Assembly (NCBI RefSeq): GCF_000270305.1
Contig: NC_015737.1
Coordinates: 1,984,501 to 2,048,500, forward strand
Direction: 5' to 3'
From: Clostridium sp. SY8519
GTDB taxonomy: Bacteria; Bacillota; Clostridia; Lachnospirales; Lachnospiraceae
Length of the DNA stretch: 64,000 nucleotides
Each line of letters starts with the position of its first letter. Position 1 is the stretch's first letter. Both the position numbers and the translations under genes were made by a program. Positions 1 to 9,643 of this stretch are shown here, one piece after another. The notes under the pieces were generated by a model. It made no database searches, was not told where the DNA came from, and worked only from the letters and a program-made list of their open reading frames with translations.

Positions 1-1
1 G

Positions 2-241
2 TCAACGAAACGCCGCGAAAAGTTGCAGAAACAGCTGAAAGAATGTCGTGAGTACGATGAGAAGCTTGCGCACTTGGCATTGTCTCGTATTGAACTGGAT
101 CTGGATGATGGGGTGAAAGTCAACTATCGAAAGCTCCAGATAGCAAACGATGGCAAGTTCTATGAGGTACTTGCGGATTCCAAGAATATCATGGCTAACG
201 ACAAGCTGTGGAAGCAGTATGTTGAGACATGGAAGAAATGA
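2..241 (+). CDS. pglX: PglX (BrxX) BREX-1 adenine methyltransferase, C-terminal end
   Basis: The window opens inside this gene; about 79 residues of the C-terminus are visible. The segment around [13 protein letters not shown] matches the ending typical of PglX/BrxX, the adenine-specific DNA methyltransferase that marks host DNA in type 1 BREX. The frame is open from base 2, so the internal ATG at 23 is not the start. Identity is supported mainly by context: pglZ and brxL lie downstream on the same strand in the order expected for BREX-1. The catalytic domain is outside the window. Only 12 bases separate the stop from the next start, so it is probably co-transcribed with the Fic gene. Confidence 0.8.
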   Translation, partial: STKRREKLQKQLKECREYDEKLAHLALSRIELDLDDGVKVNYRKLQIANDGKFYEVLADSKNIMANDKLWKQYVETWKK

Positions 242-253
242 CGGGAGAGGGAT

Positions 254-1243
254 ATGAGTGAAGTATACCAGCCGCCATTTCAAATGACGGAAGAGATTAC
301 AAATCTAATTGTGGAGATCGGAGAATACGTCGGATCGATCACGACATATGAATCGATGCATCAAAACCCGGTGCTGCGCAGAGAGAGCAGAATCAAGTCG
401 ATCTATTCATCTCTGGCGATTGAGCAGAACACCTTGTCGCTGGATCAGGTGACGGATGTCATTGAAGGGAAGAGGGTGTTGGGGCCTCCGCAGGATATCC
501 GCGAGGTTAAGAATGCATACGAAGCATATGAACGTGTTTCTGCGCTAGATCCATACAGCGTGAAAAACCTGCTTCTTGCGCACAAGCTTCTGATGGATGG
601 TCTGGTGAAAGAAGCCGGAAGTTTCCGAAGCGGGAATGTCGGTGTATATGCGGGAGATCAGCTGATTCATGCCGGAACACCGGCAAAGTATGTGCCTGAT
701 TTGATGGCACAGCTGATGACGTGGCTGAAAGAGTCGAAATTGCATCCTCTGGTGAAGAGCTGCATCTTCCATTATGAATTTGAGTTTATTCATCCTTTCG
801 CGGATGGAAATGGCCGAACAGGCAGACTCTGGCAGTCGTTGATTTTGCAGAATTGGAAAGAAATCTTCGCCTGGCTTCCGGTGGAGACTTTGGTGCATGA
901 GCATCAGGAAGAATACTATGAAGTGCTCGGGCGCGCGGATTATGCTGGAGATTCTACCGAGTTTGTTGAATTCATGCTGCGGATGATTCGTGATGCGTTA
1001 AAAGAGATCAGCGAGAATCAAAACAATGATGTCGTAATAAATGTCGCATCAAATGTCGTAACAAATGAGGATAAAGTCCTTGCTTTGCTGAGACAGGATG
1101 GAAAGCTGACCGCCAAGGTGCTGGCGTCTTCTTTGGGATTAACACAGCGACAAGTACAGAGGATATTAGCAAATCTGAAAGAGGAAAAAAAGATAATCCG
1201 TCACGGGGCCAGTAAGAACGGCTATTGGGAAGTGACAGATTGA
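254..1243 (+). CDS. Fic family protein with C-terminal winged helix
   Basis: The 329-residue protein carries a complete Fic motif, HPFADGNGRTGR, starting near residue 180. Fic enzymes usually transfer AMP (or another nucleotide part) to a hydroxyl of a target protein. Near residues 52-60 is SLAIEQN, the position and form of the N-terminal inhibitory helix motif (S/T)xxxE(G/N), here with Q after the Glu. The last 80 residues (LTAKVLASSLGLTQRQVQRIL) form a winged-helix DNA-binding domain, so it may also regulate its own operon. The start at 254 follows a GGGAGAGGG ribosome site. It sits between pglX and yobI-like/pglZ in one tight run, suggesting it is a BREX accessory gene. Its target is unknown. 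Confidence 0.9.
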   Translation: MSEVYQPPFQMTEEITNLIVEIGEYVGSITTYESMHQNPVLRRESRIKSIYSSLAIEQNTLSLDQVTDVIEGKRVLGPPQDIREVKNAYEAYERVSALDPYSVKNLLLAHKLLMDGLVKEAGSFRSGNVGVYAGDQLIHAGTPAKYVPDLMAQLMTWLKESKLHPLVKSCIFHYEFEFIHPFADGNGRTGRLWQSLILQNWKEIFAWLPVETLVHEHQEEYYEVLGRADYAGDSTEFVEFMLRMIRDALKEISENQNNDVVINVASNVVTNEDKVLALLRQDGKLTAKVLASSLGLTQRQVQRILANLKEEKKIIRHGASKNGYWEVTD

Positions 1244-1257
1244 TGGGAGTCTATTGA

Positions 1258-4200
1258 ATGAGTGTTACTGGCAAGATTAAGAGAAAAACGCATGTAAAAA
1301 ATGTAGCCGCGGCACAGCCTGGCCAGGGAGATGTGTTATATCGTGCTTTGACTCCGACGAGTGATATACAAAATGGGCAGGAGTATATGGCTGCCCTTGA
1401 TTGGGCGTTGGAACAGGATGATATTCGCAACATTGCTATTTCCGGTCCTTACGGGTCTGGGAAAAGCAGTGTCATTAATACATACATAAAAACAAGGAAA
1501 CGTCAGAATGTGCTTCCTATTTCTCTTGCTGCCTTTAATCTGGAAGATATGCATACCAGTGGTGAGAATATTGACGATGATCTCGAAACAGGTATCTTAA
1601 AGCAACTATTCTACCATGTGCGAGCAGACAAAATACCAAAGAGTCGTTATCGGAAAATTCAGCCAGAAAAGTGGGTGGCGAATGCTCTTTTCGCGGCGCT
1701 CGGAGAACTGTTTTTATTAATCTTGCTGTATTTTGCACTCCCAAACCAAATGCAGACATTTACTGCATCGATAAGTAACCTTTCGGGTGTTTTTAGAATA
1801 GTCGCAATTATTATAGTACTTGCGATCATTTGGGTTGCATGTTTTGCTGCCGTTAGATGGTTTAGAAAAAATGGCAGTGTTCAGGAAATTAAGATTCTGG
1901 ATAAGGCTACATTGAAGAATGGCGATAAGGATGACAACGAATCCGTATTTAATAAGAACTTGGATGAAATCATCTACTTCTTTGAGGAGACGGATTATCG
2001 TGTTGTTGTAATCGAGGATCTTGATCGCTTTGAAAGCACGAATATTTTTGTGGCTTTACGTGAACTGAATAATCTTCTCAATCATTACGAAGGCATTTCA
2101 GAAAAAGTTACATTCATATACGCCATCAAAGATGATATGTTCCAGAAAGAAGGGGAACGGACTAAGTTCTTTGACTTTATAGTCCCAATCGTTCCCTATA
2201 TAAGCTCATCGAATTCAGGGGAGATACTGCGAGATCGTCTTCACTTTGATGATCAGAAGAATGAAAGCAGTCTATATGAGATTTCCGGTCAGTATATTTC
2301 GTTAATATCTCCCTACATTAGCGATATGCGCGACCTGGAATGTATCTGCAATGAATTCATTGTTTTTAAGAATACGCTTAAAGGAAATCAGCATCTTGAT
2401 TTGAATGATCAGCGGATGTTCTCGTTGAGCGTATTTAAGAACTTGTTCCCAAAAGATTTTGCCCAGCTTGAAGATGAAACGGATGACAGTATCGTCCGAT
2501 GTGCCTTCAATGATAGAAAGCGCTTTATTGCGGAAAAGGAAGATCGTTTAAAAGAAAAGCGAGAAGAGCAAGAGGAGATCATTCGAAAAGTAGAACAAGA
2601 AGTATTCAGCGATTCCAGAGATATCAAAGTCGCGCTTTTGATGTGCCTGATGGATTATAACGGCTGGGTTAGAAATATCACAGAGGGAAATAATAACTAT
2701 TCATATGCAGACCTACTGAAAGATGATTTTGACTTTGACACACTTAAGAAAAAACAATTGAGTGTACATTATGCGTCGTATCTCAGTGGAACTTCATACC
2801 AGAATATTTCTGATATCGAGGCGCAAGTTATAAAAAAAGGTGGCGACTATTTCGATCGTCTTGATCGTGTAAAGAAAGGACTCGATGTCTGCAGAGAGGA
2901 TGCTAAGAAGGAAATCGAGGAGTATGAGCGTACAATGAATGAACTGCGTACGTACTCGATCCAAAAAATAATTTCTGAATTTGGTACGGAATTCCTGAGT
3001 GAGGAAGTAAAGGAAAATGACCTTTTGGTATTTCTGCTAAGGAATGGATTTATAGATGAGAACTATGCGAATTATATCAATTATTTTCATCCAAACAGCA
3101 TTTCAAAGGACGAGATGAATTTTATTCTCGCTGTCCGCAATCATAGATCTGAAATGGATTATACCTACCCGTTAAAGAGTGTTTCTCAGATATATGATCG
3201 GTTGCAGGATTACGAATTTCAACAGAAAGAAGCCTTAAATTACAATCTCACAGACTATGTCTTAGAAAAACGAAGAGGATCTTCCGCCGAAGGATACCTG
3301 ATATCGCAACTAACAAACCATTCTGTAAGTAGTATGTCTTTTATAAAGTCATATATCGAAAGAGGCCGGAACATCGAACGGCTCATTCAGCTTCTTTGCC
3401 ATGGAAACGATCATTTTTGGGTAGATGTCTGCAAAGATACAGGAATATCTCTTGAAACAAGGTTTGTGTATCTCGGCTTGATACTCTCATATGCCTCGAC
3501 AGACGATATTGTGGCTCAGGATAAAGCAGAATCTAACGAAGATGCTCTTACTGACTTTTTCCTGAGTAATCCCGATGTCCTTGAGAAAATGGAAGGAGTT
3601 CCAGCTGAAAAACAGATTCAGGCTATCGATGCACTTGGACTAATATTTACGGATCTGGAAACACAGAACCTTAATGAAACTATCAGGCAGCATATTTTTG
3701 ATAATTCATATTACGAAATCAATGAAGCGATGTTGCATAGAGTTGTTGAGTGGAAAAATCCGGAGTTAGCAGAAAAACTGAAATCTGAAAATTATTCCAT
3801 TATCAGAACAATAGCATATCAGCCGCTGACAGATTATGTCCATCAGGAATTTGATCAGTATGTTTCTGACATAGTTTTAGGAATCCCTTCCAACACAGAA
3901 GAGGATATAGAGTCCGTTGAAGATATACTTGAGCGTTTGAGTCCAGATGGCATAGAACAGGCTCTTTCAGTTATTGAAAAAGAAAAGGTTGTTTGGAACG
4001 ATATTAACGACTGTTGCAAGTCTGGATCAGAAGATGACGAGAACTATAAACAGAGTATATGGACATATCTTCTCGTCAATGAAAGGATCCTGTGTTCATG
4101 GGAGAACGTCGAGACATATTTTGGAGAATACAGTGGCGATGATACATGGGTGGCATATGTCTCAAATAATATAGACGCTCTGGTTAATGGCGCTGGTAAG

Positions 4201-4941
4201 GTGGAAATATCAGCGGAAGTAAAAGAGCAACTGTTATTCGCGGATTTGTCAGATAGTGTCTTCCGGAAATTTATATCTGGGATTTATAAAGAGCATTATA
4301 ACGATACACTGAGCAAGCTAAATCCCATGAAGATTCAAGTGTTGATCGAAGAGCATGCGTTACCGTTCAGAAAAGAGTATTGGGATGAGCTTTCAACAGT
4401 TGCTGCAGATTTAAGAGTGCTATACGCCGAGGTCAATAATCAGGACTTTGTCCAATCTCTTGATGAAATAGATCTTACAGTGGACGAAGTAAATAATATG
4501 CTTGAATCGGATATGTTTGATAGTGATCAGAAAGACAGTATTCTTAAGAAGCTTGTACCGGCAGAGATGACGATCGAAACAGCGCGTATCCTTCGATTAT
4601 TAACAAGGCCGGTTCCGAAGGAATACATTGACAGGGCATGGCGGTTACTTCCCGACGATGAAAAATATCAATTGTTTCTTAATCAAATGGAAGTTTACGC
4701 GAATAGTGAGCTGCCGGTTTTATTTGGACAATTATCGCCCGAGTATCAGCAATTCGTTGAGAGGACGCGGCACAAATATACTCTGGGATACTCCGATTAT
4801 AATAAGGCGTTACTTGATAAACTGAAAACGCATGATTATATAACCAGTGTTGAAGATACATATATTGAGAAATCAGATAAACTGACGTTTTCGAGCAAGA
4901 AAGAGCATGTGCTCACCGGCTACGTTAAGAACGCCAGGTAA
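1258..4941 (+). CDS. YobI-like membrane P-loop NTPase
   Basis: A 1,227-residue protein. A Walker A motif GPYGSGKSS lies near residue 63 and an acidic Walker-B-like stretch VVVIEDLDRF near residue 250. Two hydrophobic segments (about 140-165 and 177-201) lie between them, so the NTPase is probably membrane tethered. The remaining 900 residues look helical, with a coiled-coil-like charged region near 420-450. This arrangement fits the YobI family of large NTPases found in bacterial defence neighbourhoods; no mechanism is known to me. It replaces nothing in the standard BREX list: BrxC should lie upstream of pglX, outside the window. The gene is visibly more AT-rich than pglZ behind it, so it may have joined the operon by transfer. 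It starts 14 bases after the Fic stop. Confidence 0.75.
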   Translation: MSVTGKIKRKTHVKNVAAAQPGQGDVLYRALTPTSDIQNGQEYMAALDWALEQDDIRNIAISGPYGSGKSSVINTYIKTRKRQNVLPISLAAFNLEDMHTSGENIDDDLETGILKQLFYHVRADKIPKSRYRKIQPEKWVANALFAALGELFLLILLYFALPNQMQTFTASISNLSGVFRIVAIIIVLAIIWVACFAAVRWFRKNGSVQEIKILDKATLKNGDKDDNESVFNKNLDEIIYFFEETDYRVVVIEDLDRFESTNIFVALRELNNLLNHYEGISEKVTFIYAIKDDMFQKEGERTKFFDFIVPIVPYISSSNSGEILRDRLHFDDQKNESSLYEISGQYISLISPYISDMRDLECICNEFIVFKNTLKGNQHLDLNDQRMFSLSVFKNLFPKDFAQLEDETDDSIVRCAFNDRKRFIAEKEDRLKEKREEQEEIIRKVEQEVFSDSRDIKVALLMCLMDYNGWVRNITEGNNNYSYADLLKDDFDFDTLKKKQLSVHYASYLSGTSYQNISDIEAQVIKKGGDYFDRLDRVKKGLDVCREDAKKEIEEYERTMNELRTYSIQKIISEFGTEFLSEEVKENDLLVFLLRNGFIDENYANYINYFHPNSISKDEMNFILAVRNHRSEMDYTYPLKSVSQIYDRLQDYEFQQKEALNYNLTDYVLEKRRGSSAEGYLISQLTNHSVSSMSFIKSYIERGRNIERLIQLLCHGNDHFWVDVCKDTGISLETRFVYLGLILSYASTDDIVAQDKAESNEDALTDFFLSNPDVLEKMEGVPAEKQIQAIDALGLIFTDLETQNLNETIRQHIFDNSYYEINEAMLHRVVEWKNPELAEKLKSENYSIIRTIAYQPLTDYVHQEFDQYVSDIVLGIPSNTEEDIESVEDILERLSPDGIEQALSVIEKEKVVWNDINDCCKSGSEDDENYKQSIWTYLLVNERILCSWENVETYFGEYSGDDTWVAYVSNNIDALVNGAGKVEISAEVKEQLLFADLSDSVFRKFISGIYKEHYNDTLSKLNPMKIQVLIEEHALPFRKEYWDELSTVAADLRVLYAEVNNQDFVQSLDEIDLTVDEVNNMLESDMFDSDQKDSILKKLVPAEMTIETARILRLLTRPVPKEYIDRAWRLLPDDEKYQLFLNQMEVYANSELPVLFGQLSPEYQQFVERTRHKYTLGYSDYNKALLDKLKTHDYITSVEDTYIEKSDKLTFSSKKEHVLTGYVKNAR

Positions 4942-4959
4942 GTGTGGGGGGGATAATTT

Positions 4960-7527
4960 ATGGCAGAGCTTAACCTGAAACAAATCATAGACCGGTTGAA
5001 TGCAGAGTTTACAGGAGATACCCGGAAACTCGTGTTTTGGTACGACGATAAAGGCGAATTTGCAGAGGACATGGACAGTGTTGTTCTGGAGAATGCTAAG
5101 ATTTATCATCTGGAGCCGGATAATCAGTTTTATACAAAGAGATTTTTGGAACGAGAAGATACAACGACCAATTACCTGATCTATGCACCGTTCCCGAAGC
5201 CGGATGTCAAAGATAATCACTTGGAGGACACTCTGCTGTACTCCAAGCGGTTCTTTGCGGACCGCGTGTCCTTACTGTCCGTTGATCTAGGCATTGAAGA
5301 GAAGTACAAACCGGTCATTGAGAAGCATATCAAGTTCTTTGCTAATAAAGAAAGAACGCAGCGATTTTATGATCTTGAGATTGAGAACTTTAATGAAGAG
5401 AACATTCTGGTTGGGATGCTTGCCAGCATCTGCCATACCCGGACGTGCTCTTTTGAAGAGGTCATCCGCGTCATATTGACTGATGGCAGCCTGGAGGACA
5501 ACAAGTTCCTTGTGGAGATAGAGAAGTATGACCTGCTTTCGGCATTCTGGAAACTTTGTGAGCAGCATTTCGGCTATACAGATCCGAAACCGAATCTTGA
5601 GAAGCTGCTTGTCACGATGTTCGTGACGGCCACAGAACGGGAACTGTCGGGAGAAGTGCCGCAGCCGTGGAAGACCTTTGTTTCCTATAAGTCCGGAAAC
5701 ATCATTGCATTCCTGGATAATCTTTCAAACAGTGTTCTTTATCGGGATCGTTATGATGAGTTGTCTGCGCATGTGGCGACAGGACTGAACCTGACGACTG
5801 CGCTTTCGGGATATCTCCCTGAGGATCTGGTGGATTGTGATACTTTCATCGCGATTGATCAGATCATCGTGAAGTGGATTGTGGAAAGATTGACTGCTGA
5901 GGACACAGGTGCAAAGCTGGATCGTTATGATATTCCGACTCTCTGTGATAAGCGTTCAAAGATGCATTTTGGGAGGAGAACGGAAAAGACATATCAGCTC
6001 TTATCCAGTGCATTCCGTTTGATAGAAGCGGCGAATTATATAGCTCCGGAGGGATTTAAGAATATTATTGACCGGTACCGGAAGACAGATCATCTGATCG
6101 ATCAGGAGTATCGGAAGTTCTATTACGCTTTTGACAAGGTGAATGCTTTCGAAGAAAGCAGAGAGGGCGGCCTGGGCCGTGCGATGGAAGAAACTAGTGC
6201 TTTTGAGACTCTGCGGTCATTAGTTGAAAATATCTATACCAATGAGTATCTGGCTAAGCTTCTTCCGAAGTGGAACGAAGGCATCCAAGAAGAGAATGCC
6301 ATGAGTGAGATCCCGCTTCAGCGGAATTTCTATCGTAGGCATGTCTTAAATTCAAAAGAACGGACGGTTGTCATCATTTCGGATGCGATGCGCTATGAAG
6401 TGGGACAGGAACTGTTCCGCAGAATGCAGGATGATCCGAAGTGCACAGCCAAAATGGATGTGCAGCTCTCTGTATTACCGTCTTATACAAGGCTTGGAAT
6501 GGCGTCGCTTCTTCCGCATAATACTCTGACTATGACGGATGACTTCCGTGTGTTGGCAGATGATGTGCTGTGTGACAGCCTTTCCGGAAGACAGACGGTT
6601 TTGCAAAGCCATGAGACGAATGGCGTGTGCGTTCAGTTTGATGATATCAAGAACCTGAAATCCATGGATCTGCGGAATATCTTTACGGGTAAGCAAGTTG
6701 TATATATATACCACAATCAGATTGATGCCCGGGGTGACAAAGCGAATACGGAAGATGAAGTATTTGTGGCCTGCGAGGAAGCAATTCAGGAGATCATGTC
6801 GCTGATTACCAAAATCAACGGCAGCGCCAATACGCATCATTTCATTGTGACGGCAGATCATGGCTTCATTTACAAGAGAGACAAAGTGACGGAGAGTGAC
6901 AAGATTGGCGGTGTGAGCGGCAAGAGTGCCTTTATCAACCGGAGATTCATCGTCGCAAAGGATCCGGTAGTTGATGAGGGCGTAGAATTCCTGCCAATGT
7001 CCATCATTCTGGGTAACCAGGATCCGAAGATTGTTTTTTATCCGATAAGCAGCAATGTGTTCAAGGTGGCCGGAGGCGGGCAGAACTTTGTGCATGGTGG
7101 TTCTTCTCCGCAGGAGATGCTGGTTCCTGTCCTGGATATCAAGATGGAACGCGGCACTGTAGAGACCAGACCGGCACAGATCGCGCTGGTCAGCATGGTG
7201 CAGAAGATCACAAATCTGATTACGACGATGGATTTCATCCAGTCAGACCCGGTAAGTGATACCGTGAAGATTGCAACCTATAAGCTGTACTTTATCTCGG
7301 AGGATAACGAGAAGATTTCCAACGAGAACATATATAAGGCAGACAGCCGTGATCCGGATGCTACGAAGAGAATTTTCCGCATGCGGTTCACATTCAAGAA
7401 TAAGAAATATGATAAGAATAAGCAGTATTACCTTGTCGCCTATGATGATACAACCGGCCTTGAAAGCTTCCGCCATCCGGTCATTATGGACCTGGCGTTT
7501 GTGGATGATTTCGGCTTCGGTTTCTAA
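4960..7527 (+). CDS. pglZ: BREX-1 alkaline-phosphatase-superfamily protein PglZ (type A)
   Basis: The 855-residue length and whole-sequence pattern match PglZ type A of BREX-1. The alkaline-phosphatase-like domain shows the metal-binding signatures VVIISDAMRYEV near residue 470 and FIVTADHGFIYK near residue 628, supplying the Asp and His ligands expected for this superfamily. PglZ is essential for BREX in studied systems; a nuclease or phosphodiesterase role has been proposed for it. A strong GGGGGGA ribosome site precedes the ATG, 18 bases after the YobI-like gene. The operon order pglX-(two extra genes)-pglZ-brxL supports the call. Confidence 0.93.
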   Translation: MAELNLKQIIDRLNAEFTGDTRKLVFWYDDKGEFAEDMDSVVLENAKIYHLEPDNQFYTKRFLEREDTTTNYLIYAPFPKPDVKDNHLEDTLLYSKRFFADRVSLLSVDLGIEEKYKPVIEKHIKFFANKERTQRFYDLEIENFNEENILVGMLASICHTRTCSFEEVIRVILTDGSLEDNKFLVEIEKYDLLSAFWKLCEQHFGYTDPKPNLEKLLVTMFVTATERELSGEVPQPWKTFVSYKSGNIIAFLDNLSNSVLYRDRYDELSAHVATGLNLTTALSGYLPEDLVDCDTFIAIDQIIVKWIVERLTAEDTGAKLDRYDIPTLCDKRSKMHFGRRTEKTYQLLSSAFRLIEAANYIAPEGFKNIIDRYRKTDHLIDQEYRKFYYAFDKVNAFEESREGGLGRAMEETSAFETLRSLVENIYTNEYLAKLLPKWNEGIQEENAMSEIPLQRNFYRRHVLNSKERTVVIISDAMRYEVGQELFRRMQDDPKCTAKMDVQLSVLPSYTRLGMASLLPHNTLTMTDDFRVLADDVLCDSLSGRQTVLQSHETNGVCVQFDDIKNLKSMDLRNIFTGKQVVYIYHNQIDARGDKANTEDEVFVACEEAIQEIMSLITKINGSANTHHFIVTADHGFIYKRDKVTESDKIGGVSGKSAFINRRFIVAKDPVVDEGVEFLPMSIILGNQDPKIVFYPISSNVFKVAGGGQNFVHGGSSPQEMLVPVLDIKMERGTVETRPAQIALVSMVQKITNLITTMDFIQSDPVSDTVKIATYKLYFISEDNEKISNENIYKADSRDPDATKRIFRMRFTFKNKKYDKNKQYYLVAYDDTTGLESFRHPVIMDLAFVDDFGFGF

Positions 7528-7554
7528 GATAGAGATACAGATTGGAGGCAGAGC

Positions 7555-9615
7555 ATGACGGAATTTATGGAGAGCGAAGATAAAAGATCTGTCATAAGGA
7601 ATAAGCTTCGCCAGCACTTTGACGGGAAGATTGTCCGCAAAGATCTAACCAAGAAGATAAAAGAAGGAGCAAATGTTCCTGTTTACGTGCTGGAATTCCT
7701 TTTGGGACAGTATTGCTCATCGGATGATCCGGAGGTCATTGAGCAGGGAGTAGAGAACGTAAAACGCATCCTGGCCGATAACTTTGTGCGACCGGATGAA
7801 GCCCAGAAGATTTTGTCGATGCTTCGCCAGAGAGGCAGTCATACCGTAATTGATATGATTACAGTGAATCTGGATATCAAGCATGACTGCTATGTGGCTG
7901 AGTTTTCCAATCTGGGCCTGAAGGCAGTTCCAATCGATGAGGAATATCCGACAAAATTCGACAGACTTCTCTGCGGAGGAATCTGGTGTATTGTGCAGCT
8001 GGATTATGAGTTTATCGAGGAAGAATGTAATGGCACACCAATTCATATCCGGAAGCTGACACCGATTCAGATGCCTCACGTAGATATCGATGAACTGAAA
8101 GAAGGACGTAAAGCCTTCTCGAAAGAGGAATGGATCGATGTTCTTCTCCGTTCCATCGGTATGGAACCGGATGAGCTGAATTATCGAGAGAAATGGCTGC
8201 TTCTGACAAGAATGCTGCCGCTCATTGAGAATAACTTCAATCTGTGTGAACTTGGTCCAAGAAGCACCGGCAAATCACACCTATATAAAGAGATTTCCCC
8301 GAACAGCATTCTTGTGTCCGGCGGACAGACCACAGTCGCGAATCTGTTTTACAACATGGGAAGAAAAACGGTCGGACTGGTCGGCCTTTGGGATTGTGTA
8401 GCCTTCGATGAAGTTGCCGGTATTCGCTTTAAGGACAAGGACGGCATACAGATCATGAAGGATTATATGGCTTCCGGATCCTTTGCCCGCGGCAAGGAAG
8501 AAAAGGCAGCCTCTGCTTCTATGGTCTTTGTCGGCAACATTAATCAGAGCGTGGACGTGCTTCTGAAGACTTCTAGCCTTTTTGATCCATTCCCGCCGGA
8601 AATGGGAACAGATACAGCGTTTCTTGATCGTATGCATTGTTATATCCCCGGCTGGGAGATTCCGAAGTTCCGTCCGGAGCACTTCACCGATGATTATGGT
8701 TTCATCACTGATTATCTGGCTGAATTCGTAAGGGAGTTGCGAAAAGAGCAGTATGGCGATGCCTTAGACAAGTATTTCCGCCTGGGGAAAAACCTGAACC
8801 AGCGTGATACGATCGCTGTCCGCAAGATGGCCGGCGGTTTTGTAAAGCTGCTTTATCCGGACGGTGTGTTCACAAAAGAAGATATTGAAGAAATCCTGAC
8901 GATTTCGCTGGAGATGCGTCGCCGTGTCAAGGAACAGCTGAAGAAGTTGGGCGGCATGGAATTTTATGACGTGAATTTCTCTTACATAGACAATGAATCT
9001 TTCGAAGAGAAATATGTAAGCGTACCAGAACAGGGCGGCGGAAAGTTGATTCCAGAAGGTATGTGTAATCCCGGGCAGGTTTATACCGTGTCGCAGGGCA
9101 AGTCCGGCATGATTGGTGTGTTCCGTCTGGAATCCCAGATGCTCCCGGGCAACGGCAAATTCGAGAGGACCGGCCTGGGATCCGACCGGGAGTGCCGTGA
9201 AGCTTCCAATACAGCCTTCAGTTTCTTGAAAGCCAACGGAAACCGGATCAGCGGAGCCATCAGTACGACAACAAAGGACTACATCGTAAACTATCAGGAT
9301 CTTCAGGGGATCGGCATGACCGGTAAACTGGCACTTCCGACTTTGATTGCGTTGTGTTCTATTGCTCTGTCAAAGCCTACAGTCAGCAGCCTTGCTGTGC
9401 TCGGCGAGATTAGCATAAGTGGAACGATGATCAAGGTTGATGAGCTGGCCAATTCGCTGCAGGTATGCCTGGATAGCGGGGCAAAAAAGGTCTTGCTGCC
9501 GATTACGTCTGCAGGAGATCTCGGCACTGTCCCGGCAGATCTCGTGGGTAGTTTCAATTTGATTTTCTATAGCAGCGCTGAGGATGCGGTGTATAAGGCG
9601 CTGGGTGTGGAGTAA
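7555..9615 (+). CDS. brxL: BREX protein BrxL, Lon-like AAA+ ATPase
   Basis: The 686-residue protein has an AAA+ core with Walker A LGPRSTGKSHL near residue 235 and Walker-B-like VAFDEVAG near residue 282, followed by a C-terminal Lon-protease-like fold (about 560-686). BrxL is the last core gene of BREX-1 and forms DNA-binding rings. By eye, the Lon Ser/Lys dyad appears absent: where Lon has PSAG this protein reads GMTGK, and the Lys position in the VDELANSL segment is replaced. That would make the domain structural rather than proteolytic; an alignment is needed to prove it. Ribosome site TTGGAGG is 6 bases before the ATG. Confidence 0.93.
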   Translation: MTEFMESEDKRSVIRNKLRQHFDGKIVRKDLTKKIKEGANVPVYVLEFLLGQYCSSDDPEVIEQGVENVKRILADNFVRPDEAQKILSMLRQRGSHTVIDMITVNLDIKHDCYVAEFSNLGLKAVPIDEEYPTKFDRLLCGGIWCIVQLDYEFIEEECNGTPIHIRKLTPIQMPHVDIDELKEGRKAFSKEEWIDVLLRSIGMEPDELNYREKWLLLTRMLPLIENNFNLCELGPRSTGKSHLYKEISPNSILVSGGQTTVANLFYNMGRKTVGLVGLWDCVAFDEVAGIRFKDKDGIQIMKDYMASGSFARGKEEKAASASMVFVGNINQSVDVLLKTSSLFDPFPPEMGTDTAFLDRMHCYIPGWEIPKFRPEHFTDDYGFITDYLAEFVRELRKEQYGDALDKYFRLGKNLNQRDTIAVRKMAGGFVKLLYPDGVFTKEDIEEILTISLEMRRRVKEQLKKLGGMEFYDVNFSYIDNESFEEKYVSVPEQGGGKLIPEGMCNPGQVYTVSQGKSGMIGVFRLESQMLPGNGKFERTGLGSDRECREASNTAFSFLKANGNRISGAISTTTKDYIVNYQDLQGIGMTGKLALPTLIALCSIALSKPTVSSLAVLGEISISGTMIKVDELANSLQVCLDSGAKKVLLPITSAGDLGTVPADLVGSFNLIFYSSAEDAVYKALGVE

Positions 9616-9643
9616 ATGCAACAACGGAAGGTGGTGGAACAGT

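Noticed and set aside
1258..4941. BrxC
   Set aside because: Although large and P-loop-bearing, the protein has two membrane helices and a YobI-like layout, and BrxC should lie upstream of pglX.
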